A stretch of 15,919 bases of DNA, from the NCBI GenBank assembly GCA_050180235.1, contig JBFXEJ010000129.1:1-15919 (forward strand), given 5' to 3'. The notes below the pieces were generated by a model that did no database searches, had not been told where the DNA came from, and was given only the letters and a program-made list of their open reading frames with translations. Made by a program: the position numbers and the translations under genes. Shown one piece after another: positions 6,545-13,378 of the stretch; positions within the stretch are counted from its first letter, which is position 1, and every line of letters starts with the position of its first letter. This stretch comes from JAABRU01 sp050180235 (GTDB taxonomy: Bacteria; Desulfobacterota; Desulfobacteria; Desulfobacterales; Desulfococcaceae).

Positions 6545-7044
6545 GGCGTTCCTCCAACTGTAACCGGCTGTCCCATATTTTTCCACACGCTCCATCCGTT
6601 GACAAGCACCCGGACATTGGCAAATCCCATTTCAATAAGAGCGCGGGCCAGATCTTTGCTCAGCTCGCAGGTTTCGCCTTCGCAGTAGGTGACAATCGTT
6701 CTGTCTTCCGGAAGCTGATGCATAATCCGGTCAAAATAATCATCAAATTCCTGCCAGGGCAGGTTCAGCGCTCCCTGAATATGTCCGGATTCATAATCAG
6801 CCCCTGACCGGGCATCCAGAAAAAGCACCTGACCTGCATCAAAAAGGTTTTTGACCTCTTCCGGAGAAACAATCAGACTGGTTCCGCTTTTGTCTGTAAT
6901 CCGGGCTTCCGGGGACCAGTCTCCCACAAGCGGAATGCCATTGGTTCTTACACTGTTCAAAGCAATGGAAATGGCAAACCCGATCAGCACAATTGCTGCT
7001 GTCTGCCATATTGTCTTACGGATAAGTGCCTGTTCAAATATCAT
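6541..7044 (-). CDS. Membrane-anchored rhodanese-domain protein
   Basis: The 167-residue protein begins MIFEQALIRKTIWQTAAIVL, with one hydrophobic segment at about residues 11-30 and then a single rhodanese domain (about 55-160). Markers are LFLDARSGADYESGHIQGAL, the active-site loop TYCEGETCELS with catalytic Cys121 (a second Cys at 126), and VLVNGWSVWKNMG at the end. The topology should place the domain outside the inner membrane. It would move sulfane sulfur or act in thiol redox, possibly with the MauE domain downstream. Start: ATG 7044 has AGGAAAGG about 9 bases upstream. An earlier TTG would place that site inside the gene. Its TGA overlaps the CDF-MauE ATG (ATGA), so translation is coupled. 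Rhodanese next to MauE is, as I recall, a common pair in this group of bacteria. Confidence 0.9.
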   Translation of the reverse strand: MIFEQALIRKTIWQTAAIVLIGFAISIALNSVRTNGIPLVGDWSPEARITDKSGTSLIVSPEEVKNLFDAGQVLFLDARSGADYESGHIQGALNLPWQEFDDYFDRIMHQLPEDRTIVTYCEGETCELSKDLARALIEMGFANVRVLVNGWSVWKNMGQPVTVGGTP

Positions 7045-7463
7045 AAAAAAATACCTTTCCTGCCGCAATTTCAGTATAAAAATTTGAATTAAAAGTTAAA
7101 AATCATACATCCCTCTGAATGGGGTATCATTTAAACTTATAAAGTTATTTCAGAGCAGGCAATGTGTCAAACAAATTTTTTGCCTATCCTGTTCCGGTGG
7201 AAACTGCATACGCCGGTTCCTGCCGGAAATATGAAAATTTTTTTTCACAGAGCAGGTCTGTCAGGCTGTACTGACCTATATATTTTCTCTATGTTTCTCT
7301 TCTGTTTTTCAAAAAAAAGTTTCAGGCAGTTGTCATCTGTCTGTTTCCGGTTTATTCAGTTTATCTGTTTTTTATATACCTGTCTGATATTTTGTATTGA
7401 CTTACTGTTACGCATAAGGATAAACAGAAACCTGTAACAAAAAAAACAGACAAGGAGATGAAT
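7045..7463. other. Intergenic region between divergent genes
   Basis: AT-rich, with no credible gene. On the minus strand TATACT (7073-7078) could be a -10 box for the rhodanese operon, but its -35 is weak. The plus-strand promoter is listed separately. The rest (about 7085-7390) shows nothing I can name. The small plus-strand frame starting at 7162 has no ribosome site and no recognisable protein pattern. Confidence 0.55.
7397..7424 (+). promoter_or_regulatory. Possible sigma-70 promoter for the TiaS-like gene
   Basis: TTGACT (7397-7402), 16-base spacer, GATAAA (7419-7424), followed at 7452-7457 by AAGGAG. The -35 matches 5 of 6 and the -10 matches 4 of 6. Confidence 0.4.
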
Positions 7464-8207
7464 ATGCGCGTGTATATCGGTTTTGATGATACGGATGTCA
7501 TAAATTCTGACAGAGGCACGGGAAAACTGGCCCGGTGGTTTGAAAATCTGCTGCCGGAAGGATGCTGTTTATGGGGCGTAGTCCGCCAGCAACTGCTTGT
7601 GCATCCGGATATTCCCTTTACCTCCCATAACAGTGCAGCGTGTGTCATTGTGGATACACAAAACATCGACATACTTAATGAATTGATTATCCGGGCAGCC
7701 CGGCATTTGGAAACCCATGCACTGGAAGGCAGTGATCCCGGCCTTTGCGTGGCAGGCGAAGGCCATCCCGGACTTTCAGAACTGATGGAATTCGGGCTGT
7801 CCTGCACCCGGTCTGTACGGACACAGAAAGACGCAATCCAAGCCTCTTCAGGCGCACATCTGAGCGCACACGGCGGTACGGATGACGGCATTATCGGCGC
7901 AGCCGCGGCAGTGGGACTGACTGCCTCAGGCTGGAGCGGACGTTTTATCGAATTCGGTATGCTTCGGAATTTTCCGTCAGAAATTTCAGTTGCTGATCTC
8001 AAGGCCCGGAACATCGGGGTGATTTCCCTTGACCGGGATGCAACTGTTCCCTCACCAAGGGACAGAATTATCACAAAAAACTGGGTGCGGCCCCGGCTTT
8101 TCGGATCACAGCCTGTACTCATGGTAAATCCATGCGGCCCGGGACTGTGGGAAAATATCAGCGAAAAGCGGAATAAAACAGAACATACGATGCCTTTTCC
8201 CTCATAA
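7464..8207 (+). CDS. TiaS-like (COG1571-type) protein of unknown role
   Basis: ATG 7464 is preferred over ATG 7458, since AAGGAG ends at 7457 and gives normal spacing only for the second. The 247-residue product starts MRVYIGFDDTDVINSDRGTG, the FDDTD motif of the catalytic domain of archaeal tRNA-Ile2 agmatinylcytidine synthetase (TiaS), where the aspartates handle ATP and metal. GSDPGLCVAGEGHPG and AHGGTDDGIIGAAAAVGL are further conserved-looking blocks. It is shorter than full TiaS (about 420 residues or more) and lacks the OB-fold and zinc-ribbon RNA-binding parts, so tRNA modification should not be assumed. Bacteria normally use TilS for tRNA-Ile2. It ends one base from the end of the convergent PadR gene. 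I recognise the fold, not the substrate. Confidence 0.72.
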   Translation: MRVYIGFDDTDVINSDRGTGKLARWFENLLPEGCCLWGVVRQQLLVHPDIPFTSHNSAACVIVDTQNIDILNELIIRAARHLETHALEGSDPGLCVAGEGHPGLSELMEFGLSCTRSVRTQKDAIQASSGAHLSAHGGTDDGIIGAAAAVGLTASGWSGRFIEFGMLRNFPSEISVADLKARNIGVISLDRDATVPSPRDRIITKNWVRPRLFGSQPVLMVNPCGPGLWENISEKRNKTEHTMPFPS

Positions 8208-8208
8208 A

Positions 8209-8589
8209 TCATTCTGTACTGGTCCGGAACATGGAGATAAAGTTTTGCAGTCTTCTGCTTATCCCTTCCATATATTCAATCCAGAGAACAAGCAGTTCTC
8301 TCCCATCCGGCGTAACTGCATACATCCGTTTGGCAGGCCCTGTGCCGTCTGTCTCCCATTCCGAGCTCACCAGTCCGTCTTCCTCCATCTGCCGGAGATG
8401 ACGGTAAATCATTCCGGGCGGGGCCTGTCCTTCCACAAAACCGAAATTCTGAATATCCTTTATCAGTTCGTATCCGTAGGAAGGTTTGATGCGCAATGCC
8501 AGAAGGATGGAAGGCTGAATATACCGATCCTGTTTTCCTGATCCCGGTGTATTTATATTTTTCTGATCCATATTTATCTGTCTTGACAT
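8209..8589 (-). CDS. PadR-family transcriptional regulator
   Basis: The 126-residue protein has a PadR winged-helix domain at about residues 25-95: QPSILLALRIKPSYGYELIK, then GMIYRHLRQMEEDGLVSSEW, then RMYAVTPDGRELLVLW. This is followed by a short helical tail for dimerisation. PadR proteins are usually repressors that bind inverted repeats and respond to small ligands. ATG 8589 is taken because AAGGA lies 3 bases upstream. ATG 8571 lacks a ribosome site but gives a more usual N-terminus. The start overlaps a perfect 21-bp palindrome (8588-8608), which also sits in the promoter of the divergent small gene. The likely targets are therefore itself and that gene. Confidence 0.85.
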   Translation of the reverse strand: MSRQINMDQKNINTPGSGKQDRYIQPSILLALRIKPSYGYELIKDIQNFGFVEGQAPPGMIYRHLRQMEEDGLVSSEWETDGTGPAKRMYAVTPDGRELLVLWIEYMEGISRRLQNFISMFRTSTE

Positions 8590-8611
8590 ATATCCTTAAA
8601 GGATATATATT
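8583..8611 (+). promoter_or_regulatory. Strong promoter with palindromic operator in its spacer
   Basis: TTGACA (8583-8588), 17-base spacer, TATATT (8606-8611): a consensus -35 and a -10 matching 5 of 6 bases. The palindrome 8588-8608 (ATATATCCTT and AAGGATATAT around a central A) fills the spacer and touches both boxes, so a bound dimer would block polymerase. The gene's AGGAGG and ATG 8654 follow. Confidence 0.75.
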
Positions 8612-8653
8612 ATCTGTAAAAAACATTAACACAATTTACAAAAGGAGGAACCC

Positions 8654-8875
8654 ATGAGTTCAACCGTATTTGTCCGTGAAAGACGCAAGATCGAAAAAGG
8701 CGAAAAAAAACCCCGTTACCGTGTTGTCGGAGTCAGCGGAGGAGATCTTAAAATTTATGTCAATCATATCCGCAAAAAAGAACTCGAACAAATCTGCAAT
8801 GCCACAGGTGCAAAACTTGTATTCCTTGATGCAGGAGACGGCACAGGTGACGGGGGCGGCAAACAGAAACCCTAG
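8654..8875 (+). CDS. Conserved-looking 73-residue protein of unknown function
   Basis: AGGAGG (8643-8648) lies 5 bases before ATG 8654, and a strong promoter with operator lies upstream. The product MSSTVFVRERRKIEKGEKKP is basic at the N-terminus. It then has a compact alpha/beta-like segment (RYRVVGVSGGDLKIYVNHIR and KKELEQICNATGAKLVFLDA) and ends in a Gly/Asp-rich tail. There is no Cys pair, membrane segment or signal peptide. I do not recognise a named family. It stands between a PadR gene, divergent, and a molybdenum-storage-like gene, convergent. Placement suggests PadR-controlled expression. A link to molybdenum is only a possibility. Confidence 0.75.
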   Translation: MSSTVFVRERRKIEKGEKKPRYRVVGVSGGDLKIYVNHIRKKELEQICNATGAKLVFLDAGDGTGDGGGKQKP

Positions 8876-8883
8876 GCTGAACC

Positions 8884-8912
8884 GGTGGGCAGGCACTCTG
8901 CTTTTGCCCACC
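8884..8912 (+). terminator. Possible transcription terminator hairpin
   Basis: GGTGGGCA (8884-8891) pairs with TGCCCACC (8905-8912) across 13 bases. CAAAAACCTTTTT follows, so the T-run is displaced from the stem. It lies between convergent genes. It shares its stem words with the hairpin at 4829-4854, so it may be a related repeat. Confidence 0.4.
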
Positions 8913-8932
8913 TGCAAAAACCTTTTTCCTGC

Positions 8933-9790
8933 CTATTCCTTATAGATAATGGTTCCCACATGTTCACCCGCAAGGGCTTTGAGTATATGATCCGGGTGAT
9001 GCAGTGCATCAATGATCTGGAGCTGTTTCAGGCATTTGGCCCTTTGCAGAAATGATAGAATCGGCCGTTCAATGATTAAATCATCCAGATCCAGTTCCAG
9101 CAGTTCCTTTGCAGATATCCGGTCATAAAAACGGAGTTTATCCCGGACGGATACATCTGTTTTTTTCGGATCGCTTTCAAACAGCCCTTTCTCATCCTTG
9201 AGAAAAATCAGAGACCGCGCACCAATATTCTCAGCCAGCAGAAAGGCGCCGCAGTCTGTGCGGTGCGGAGGAATGGAGCCGATTTCCGCAGGATGTTCAA
9301 AAAATCCGTAGGGAGGAACTCCGTAGGTGATGGGAAGATAGCCCTGCCTGCAGAACATGGTCAACTGCTCCAGATTGTCTCCGTGACCGATTTTCACACC
9401 GCCGTGTTTGGAGAGAAGGACAGCAAGCATTTCCGCATTCTGCCAGGAAACCTTGTCCCCAAGTTTGGAAAGCACCCCGGTCGGCATTCCCAGATCAATT
9501 CCGATATTATAGACATGCCGCGCGCGCGTGCCTCCTCCGGTCATCAGCAGGATTTTGTATTTTTCTTTGGCTTCAATAAGCACATCCAGAATCGGGAAAA
9601 GAGCTTTGCCCCCGCGATCCATGATGCTCTGCCCCCCGATTTTCAGCACATTGATATCCGGATGCATCCGGAAATATTCATGCGCTTCTGTACGTTTGAG
9701 AAATTCTTTGCTGACAAGCGATTCTCCCATAAGCGGAGACTCAATATGCAGACGTCCGGTCTGACTTTCCTCTTTGACAAGTTTAGCCAT
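8933..9790 (-). CDS. Molybdenum storage protein-like (MosA/MosB, amino-acid kinase fold)
   Basis: The 285-residue protein belongs to the amino-acid/nucleoside-monophosphate kinase fold: NVLKIGGQSIMDRGGKALFP (phosphate-binding loop), LMTGGGTRARHVYNIGIDLG, SIPPHRTDCGAFLLAENIGA, KDEKGLFESDPKK and a closing AGEHVGTIIYK. The RARHVxxIGxDLGxP and PPHRxDxGAFLLA blocks resemble the MosA and MosB subunits of the Azotobacter molybdenum storage protein more than UMP kinase. MosA/MosB form a cage that packs polyoxomolybdate using ATP. Only one subunit gene is present here, so a homomeric cage or a partner elsewhere is implied. A good promoter lies at 9850-9878, and AAGGAAAAG lies before ATG 9790. It may be misread as uridylate kinase in automatic annotation. 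Confidence 0.85.
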   Translation of the reverse strand: MAKLVKEESQTGRLHIESPLMGESLVSKEFLKRTEAHEYFRMHPDINVLKIGGQSIMDRGGKALFPILDVLIEAKEKYKILLMTGGGTRARHVYNIGIDLGMPTGVLSKLGDKVSWQNAEMLAVLLSKHGGVKIGHGDNLEQLTMFCRQGYLPITYGVPPYGFFEHPAEIGSIPPHRTDCGAFLLAENIGARSLIFLKDEKGLFESDPKKTDVSVRDKLRFYDRISAKELLELDLDDLIIERPILSFLQRAKCLKQLQIIDALHHPDHILKALAGEHVGTIIYKE

Positions 9791-9849
9791 TTTTTCTTTT
9801 CCTTATCATTGTTGACAGTTGATTTGGCTTTGGAAACAGATTTTCTCAT

Positions 9850-9878
9850 TTTATATAACGGTTTGAAAAAATTTACAA
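9850..9878 (-). promoter_or_regulatory. Sigma-70 promoter for the Mo-storage-like gene
   Basis: Read on the minus strand: TTGTAA (9878-9873), 17 bases, TATAAA (9855-9850). The -35 matches 4 of 6 and the -10 matches 5 of 6. It starts transcription about 50 bases before ATG 9790. Confidence 0.55.
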
Positions 9879-9901
9879 GAGAAAGAAATGAGGTCAGGTT
9901 T

Positions 9902-9925
9902 TCACAGTGTTTCAGGGTGGATCAT
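9902..9925 (-). CDS. Seven-codon mini-ORF with strong ribosome site
   Basis: AAAAAAGGAGACAGA precedes an ATG at 9925 reading MIHPETL then TGA. It could be a short leader peptide or, more likely, the stump of a decayed gene. Nothing further supports function. Confidence 0.25.
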   Translation of the reverse strand: MIHPETL

Positions 9926-9966
9926 TCTGTCTCCTTTTTTATTTCCGTTATTTTGTTTTCCCTGTG

Positions 9967-10491
9967 TCACCAGTCCAGATTGAACCCTGCCATATAAGTT
10001 TTCAGTTTTTCCAGATTTTCCCCTTCCAGCGGGGGACAGTCTTCCACTCCTTTCACTCCTTCCGTCATCTGCGCTGCAAACACCATACAGGTGGGCAGAC
10101 CGCATTTTCTGCAGTTTGTTTTGGGCAGCAGTTTCAGAATTTCAAACAGAATGGGCCTGGGCGCAGGTTCAAAAGAGGGTTTTATCTCCGCTCGGCGTTC
10201 CCAGACCTCATTGATCTGATTTTTCAGCCAGTTGAGGATTTTGTCAGTTTCCTCCTCATCTTTGAGCGCATTGACTGCAATTTTACGCGGATGTATGGTA
10301 ATCAGTCTTCCCCGGTTCTTGAATGTCACGGAAAGCGGATCTCTGGTGATCTGAAATCCGCCCAGTTCCGCATTCAGGTAGGGAATGACTTCTCCCACAT
10401 CCTGATCCAGATGGGCATAGCAATGCACATTTTCAAAACTGGGATTGCATTTGGCACGAAAAAGCTCTTTTGTGTAACTTTCAAGCAACAT
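9967..10491 (-). CDS. Fe-S protein with a corrinoid/ACS-type four-cysteine domain
   Basis: ATG 10491 has AGGAGG 7 bases upstream. The 174-residue protein has a mixed N-terminal domain (residues 1-100, rich in charged residues, with VHCYAHLDQDVGEVIPYLNA and NRGRLITIHPRKIAVNAL). It ends with a Fe-S domain: C127, C130, C135 and C152 in NCRKCGLPTCMVFAAQMTEG and DCPPL. This CxxCGxxxC...C pattern is that of the 4Fe-4S domain found in the corrinoid Fe-S protein and acetyl-CoA synthase complex (pfam04060 type) and in related stand-alone proteins. No signal peptide, so cytosolic. It follows the ACR3 gene by 34 bases in the same direction, so they are likely co-transcribed. Its role in arsenic or general redox is not shown. 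Confidence 0.82.
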   Translation of the reverse strand: MLLESYTKELFRAKCNPSFENVHCYAHLDQDVGEVIPYLNAELGGFQITRDPLSVTFKNRGRLITIHPRKIAVNALKDEEETDKILNWLKNQINEVWERRAEIKPSFEPAPRPILFEILKLLPKTNCRKCGLPTCMVFAAQMTEGVKGVEDCPPLEGENLEKLKTYMAGFNLDW

Positions 10492-10525
10492 GGATGATCC
10501 TCCTTTTAGGTACTTCAATCTTTTC

Positions 10526-11772
10526 TCAGGTTTCTTTCGGGAACCAGTGCGTTGTGTTGTTGGCTATTTTTACAAGCATCAGCATCACGGGAACTTCAAC
10601 AAGCACACCCACAATCGTTGCCAGCGCGACCGGAGAGGTTGTCCCGAATAAGGCGATTGCCACAGCCACGGAAAGCTCAAAGAAATTGGACGCGCCGATC
10701 ATACCGGCAGGCGCTGCAACACTGTGCTGAAGTTTCAGCATTCTGGCGCCGATATAGGCTATGAAAAATATCAGAAAAGTCTGAAGGGTCAGCGGAATGG
10801 CAATCAGCAGAATGTGCAGCGGATTTTCCAGAATGACATTGCCCTGAAAAGAAAAGATGATAACCAGTGTCAGCAGCAGTCCGGCAATTGTGATATTGCT
10901 GAATTTCGGAATGAAAGACTGATTAAAAGAGTCAATTCCTCTGCTTCTGATCACATTCACCCGTGTCAGAACGCCTGCTGCAAGAGGAATGACAACAAAA
11001 AGCACCACCGACAATAACAGGGTGGTCCATGGCACTGTTACGCCGCTCACCCCCAGAAGAAACGCAACAATCGGTGTAAAGGCGACAAGAATAATCAGAT
11101 CGTTGGTTGCCACCTGTACGACGGTGTAAGCCGGATTTCCCCTTGTCAGATGACTCCATACAAAGACCATAGCGGTACACGGGGCAGCACCAAGCAGGAC
11201 TGCTCCGGCCAGATAATCTTTTGCCAGATTTGCCGGAATTATATCTTTGAAGACCGTATAAAAAAAGAAAAACGCAATGCCGTACATGGTGAACGGTTTT
11301 ATCAGCCAGTTGGTCACCCAGGTGACAAACAGACCTTTGGGGTTTTTCCCCACATCCTTCACACTTTGAAAATCCACTTTCATCATCATGGGATAAATCA
11401 TAATCCAGATCAGGATTGGGTAGTGGGACTGCTCATACTGATTTTTTTAATATATAAATCAATATGTTATTTATAATCAGTATAAGCAGTATCATGGATG
11501 TATCGTATAACTATTTGTATTTATTATGTATGGACAAAAATCAGTATATTTTTTAAAATATAATAATATCAAATAGTTAATTTTTTGTCAGTATGTGCAG
11601 ACCCACTACCCAGGATTGCAATGGGGACAGACACATTGGCATATTCGAATTTCCCCAAAAATTGCGGTATGAAAGGGAGAAATTTCCCTATGCCGATACC
11701 CACCACCATGCACAGAATGACCCACACTGTCAGATACTTGTCAAAAAAACTGATTTCAGGTTTGCTGTTCAT
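10526..11772 (-). pseudogene. ACR3-family arsenite exporter, split by a MITE
   Basis: ATG 11772 has GGAGGTG upstream. The first 55 codons (MNSKPEISFFDKYLTVWVIL ... FEYANVSVPIAIL) are in frame. Then a 192-bp insertion with an 8-bp duplication shifts the frame and stops it at 11569. The remainder resumes at IWIMIYPMMMKVDF and runs to TGA 10526. Excising the insertion with one duplication restores 348 residues, the usual ACR3 size, with ten membrane segments. The permease Cys is in GAAPCTAMVFVWSHL and the membrane Glu in VGVLVEVPVML, both tied to As(III) transport. No other damage is visible, so inactivation is recent. An ATG at 11401 (MIYPMMMK) could give a protein lacking the first membrane helices, probably inactive. 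No ArsR gene is in the window. Confidence 0.93.
11419..11610. mobile_element. 192-bp IS1-type MITE inside the ACR3 gene
   Basis: Both ends start GGTAGTGGG and are complementary over 23 bases with two mismatches, ending CATACTGA. The flanks are the identical octamer CAGGATTG (11411-11418 and 11611-11618). An 8-9 bp duplication and these ends fit the IS1 family, and the IS1 element at 15493 begins with the same GGTAGTGGGTC. The interior is AT-rich and non-coding. Confidence 0.93.
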
Positions 11773-12112
11773 TGTTTTCACCTCCGGAACCGGGCATCCT
11801 TCATCCGGCAGTCTGCAGTTATACCGAATCGCCATTGATCTGATACAATCTCCACCGGTATCAGATTTGACAACTTTTGAAAAGTTGTCAAATCTTATTG
11901 TATCAAACCAATGGGGAATTGGTATTACACTTTTGCAGCAAAAGGGTGCCAAAACTATTTTTGGCAATCCTATGAAAAAGCAGACTGATTTCGGACAGAT
12001 TCGGAAGAATGCCGGGCATCAATTTGTTTTTGTTTTATAATGTTCTCCTGCAAATCAGCGCAATCGCTGTAGCCGCAGAAATGATGTTCGGGGTTTCCGA
12101 ATATCACGAAAA
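11773..12112. other. ACR3 leader/intergenic region
   Basis: No credible gene. It holds the strong nested inverted repeats listed at 11838-11905 and, nearer to the stress-protein gene, a small GCCAAAA/TTTTGGC stem (about 11948-11965). A minus-strand frame extends the ACR3 N-terminus through it, but the ribosome site at ATG 11772 argues against that. Confidence 0.55.
11838..11905. repeat. Nested inverted repeats with alternative hairpins
   Basis: The core arms AGATTTGACAACTTTT (11863-11878) and AAAAGTTGTCAAATCT (11880-11895) are perfect complements around one base. An outer pair, TGATACAAT (11841-11849) and ATTGTATCA (11897-11905), encloses it. A competing pair, ATCTGATAC (11838-11846) and GTATCAGAT (11858-11866), shares bases with both. 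No U-run follows on either strand. It may be an operator, an RNA switch or an intergenic repeat. Confidence 0.75.
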
Positions 12113-12616
12113 TCATTTTTCCTCATCCGGAGGCACAATGAAAACCGGGATGCGGCATTGCCGAACCACACTTTGGGAAGTGCCGCCCGTAAGTATTTCC
12201 CGGATAAAGCCGTATCCCCGGCTGCCCATTACCAGCACATCATACCCGCCGGTATGGGCATGGTGCAGAATGCGTTTTACGGGATCTCCCTCTTCCACAA
12301 TCACGGCTTCCACCATGAGACGGCAGGCCGGAAACCGACCGTTGAATTCGGTGCAGTAGTGTTCAATATAAGATTTGACCCGCTGAAGGATTTCAGATTC
12401 GCTTTTTTTCTGCAAATCCTCAACGCTCTCAAGTTCTTGCAGCAGAATTGCCATCCATTCGGCTTTGGGCGGCAGTTTTTCCAGCACATGCACAATGGTG
12501 ATATTGGCCTCATGGGCATCAGCCATATCGGCCGCATATCCGAAAGCACGATTGGCTGTTTCCGAAAGATCGGTTGCAAGCAGAATGCGTCTGATTTCAG
12601 GTTTTTGAAATTTCAT
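12113..12616 (-). CDS. Universal stress protein (UspA family)
   Basis: The 167-residue protein is a single Usp domain: RRILLATDLSETANRAFGYA at the start, NITIVHVLEK for strand two, then a nucleotide loop VLVMGSRGYGFIREILTGGT that meets the G-x2-G-x9-G-(S/T) ATP-binding pattern, and CRIPVFIVPP at the end. An approximately 40-residue helical insert (EWMAILLQELESVEDLQKKS...) between strands two and three is longer than in UspA and common in anaerobes. It begins 3 bases after the stop of the TPR gene, so the two are translated together. Cytosolic. A general stress or energy-sensing role is assumed from the family. Confidence 0.93.
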   Translation of the reverse strand: MKFQKPEIRRILLATDLSETANRAFGYAADMADAHEANITIVHVLEKLPPKAEWMAILLQELESVEDLQKKSESEILQRVKSYIEHYCTEFNGRFPACRLMVEAVIVEEGDPVKRILHHAHTGGYDVLVMGSRGYGFIREILTGGTSQSVVRQCRIPVFIVPPDEEK

Positions 12617-12619
12617 TTG

Positions 12620-13249
12620 TCACTTTGTCCTTCCCTCTTTTTCGTGTCCCTCTTTGTAATGCCTGACCAGTTCATCCACTGACTGACCATCCGGGAATAC
12701 AGCCAGGGGATTGATTGCCAGCAGTTCCTCCCATGCCTGAACTGCGGACTTTTCCTCTTTGAGATCATGCAGAAGAACAATGCCTTTGTTCATTCTGGAA
12801 TTTTCATGTTTCGGATCAAGGGTCATGACTTTGCTGAACATCTCCACTGCTTTTTCCGGCTGCCTGTTTCCCCGGTACATGATCCCCAAATCCGTCAGCA
12901 CATTGGGATTGTCCGGCGCAAGGGACAGGGATTTTTCATACGCATAAATGGCTTTCTGATACTGGGAACTGTCAAAATACGCGTTGCCCAGCCTTGTCCA
13001 TGCGTCTGCATTCTGCGGATTTTTTACGGTTTCCTCTTCCAATGCCTGAAACATCCGGGCAGGCATTTCATTAGAAACTGCGGGTTTTCCTTTGGTATGG
13101 GGTACGGTTTTCATCACACCAAAAACAGTACCGCCTATAAAACCAATCACCAGCATGGCAACGGAAATCAGTATAACCGTATGCAGGTGAATGACAGAAT
13201 GCTTATCAACGGTTGCATCTGTCTGTGCTGTTTTCTCTTTTATGTCCAT
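12620..13249 (-). CDS. Membrane-anchored TPR protein
   Basis: From ATG 13249 (MDIKEKTAQTDATVDKHSVI) the product is 209 residues: a cytosolic stub, one hydrophobic segment at about 21-46 (HTVILISVAMLVIGFIGGTV), a linker, then three TPR units at about 70-170 (DAWTRLGNAYFDSSQYQKAI, PNVLTDLGIMYRGNRQPEKA, SRMNKGIVLLHDLKEEKSAV). The repeats would lie outside the membrane and bind a partner protein. Start choice is uncertain: AAGGAAA lies about 15 bases upstream of ATG 13249, and an in-frame ATG at 13285 lacks a ribosome site. It is in one transcription unit with the universal stress protein. The layout resembles CcmH/NrfG-type assembly proteins, but no heme-maturation genes are near. Confidence 0.85.
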   Translation of the reverse strand: MDIKEKTAQTDATVDKHSVIHLHTVILISVAMLVIGFIGGTVFGVMKTVPHTKGKPAVSNEMPARMFQALEEETVKNPQNADAWTRLGNAYFDSSQYQKAIYAYEKSLSLAPDNPNVLTDLGIMYRGNRQPEKAVEMFSKVMTLDPKHENSRMNKGIVLLHDLKEEKSAVQAWEELLAINPLAVFPDGQSVDELVRHYKEGHEKEGRTK

Positions 13250-13378
13250 AAAAATACTGTTTTTTCCTTTCTGTATTGATTTCATCACAAAAAATGACAA
13301 AATTCCAATTGCAGAAATTATCTTCTGCACTCCGGATCATTTTTTTTCATTACATTTTTCTGCTATTGTCCCATTCTT

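Noticed and set aside
7361..8212. Long minus-strand frame opposite the TiaS-like gene
   Set aside because: It is a shadow. The plus-strand frame has a ribosome site and family motifs, while this one is Ser/Pro/Arg-rich with no recognisable domain.
9263..9997. Plus-strand 244-codon frame over the Mo-storage gene
   Set aside because: It is antisense to a clear kinase-fold protein, has no ribosome site, and has an Phe/His-rich composition typical of a reverse frame.
9907..10497. Plus-strand 196-codon frame over the Fe-S gene
   Set aside because: It is antisense to a gene with a four-cysteine motif and a good ribosome site. The Phe-rich composition is not protein-like.
11569..11967. Extended N-terminus of the ACR3 fragment
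   Set aside because: The frame is open through the leader hairpins by chance. The ribosome site and the normal family start lie at ATG 11772.
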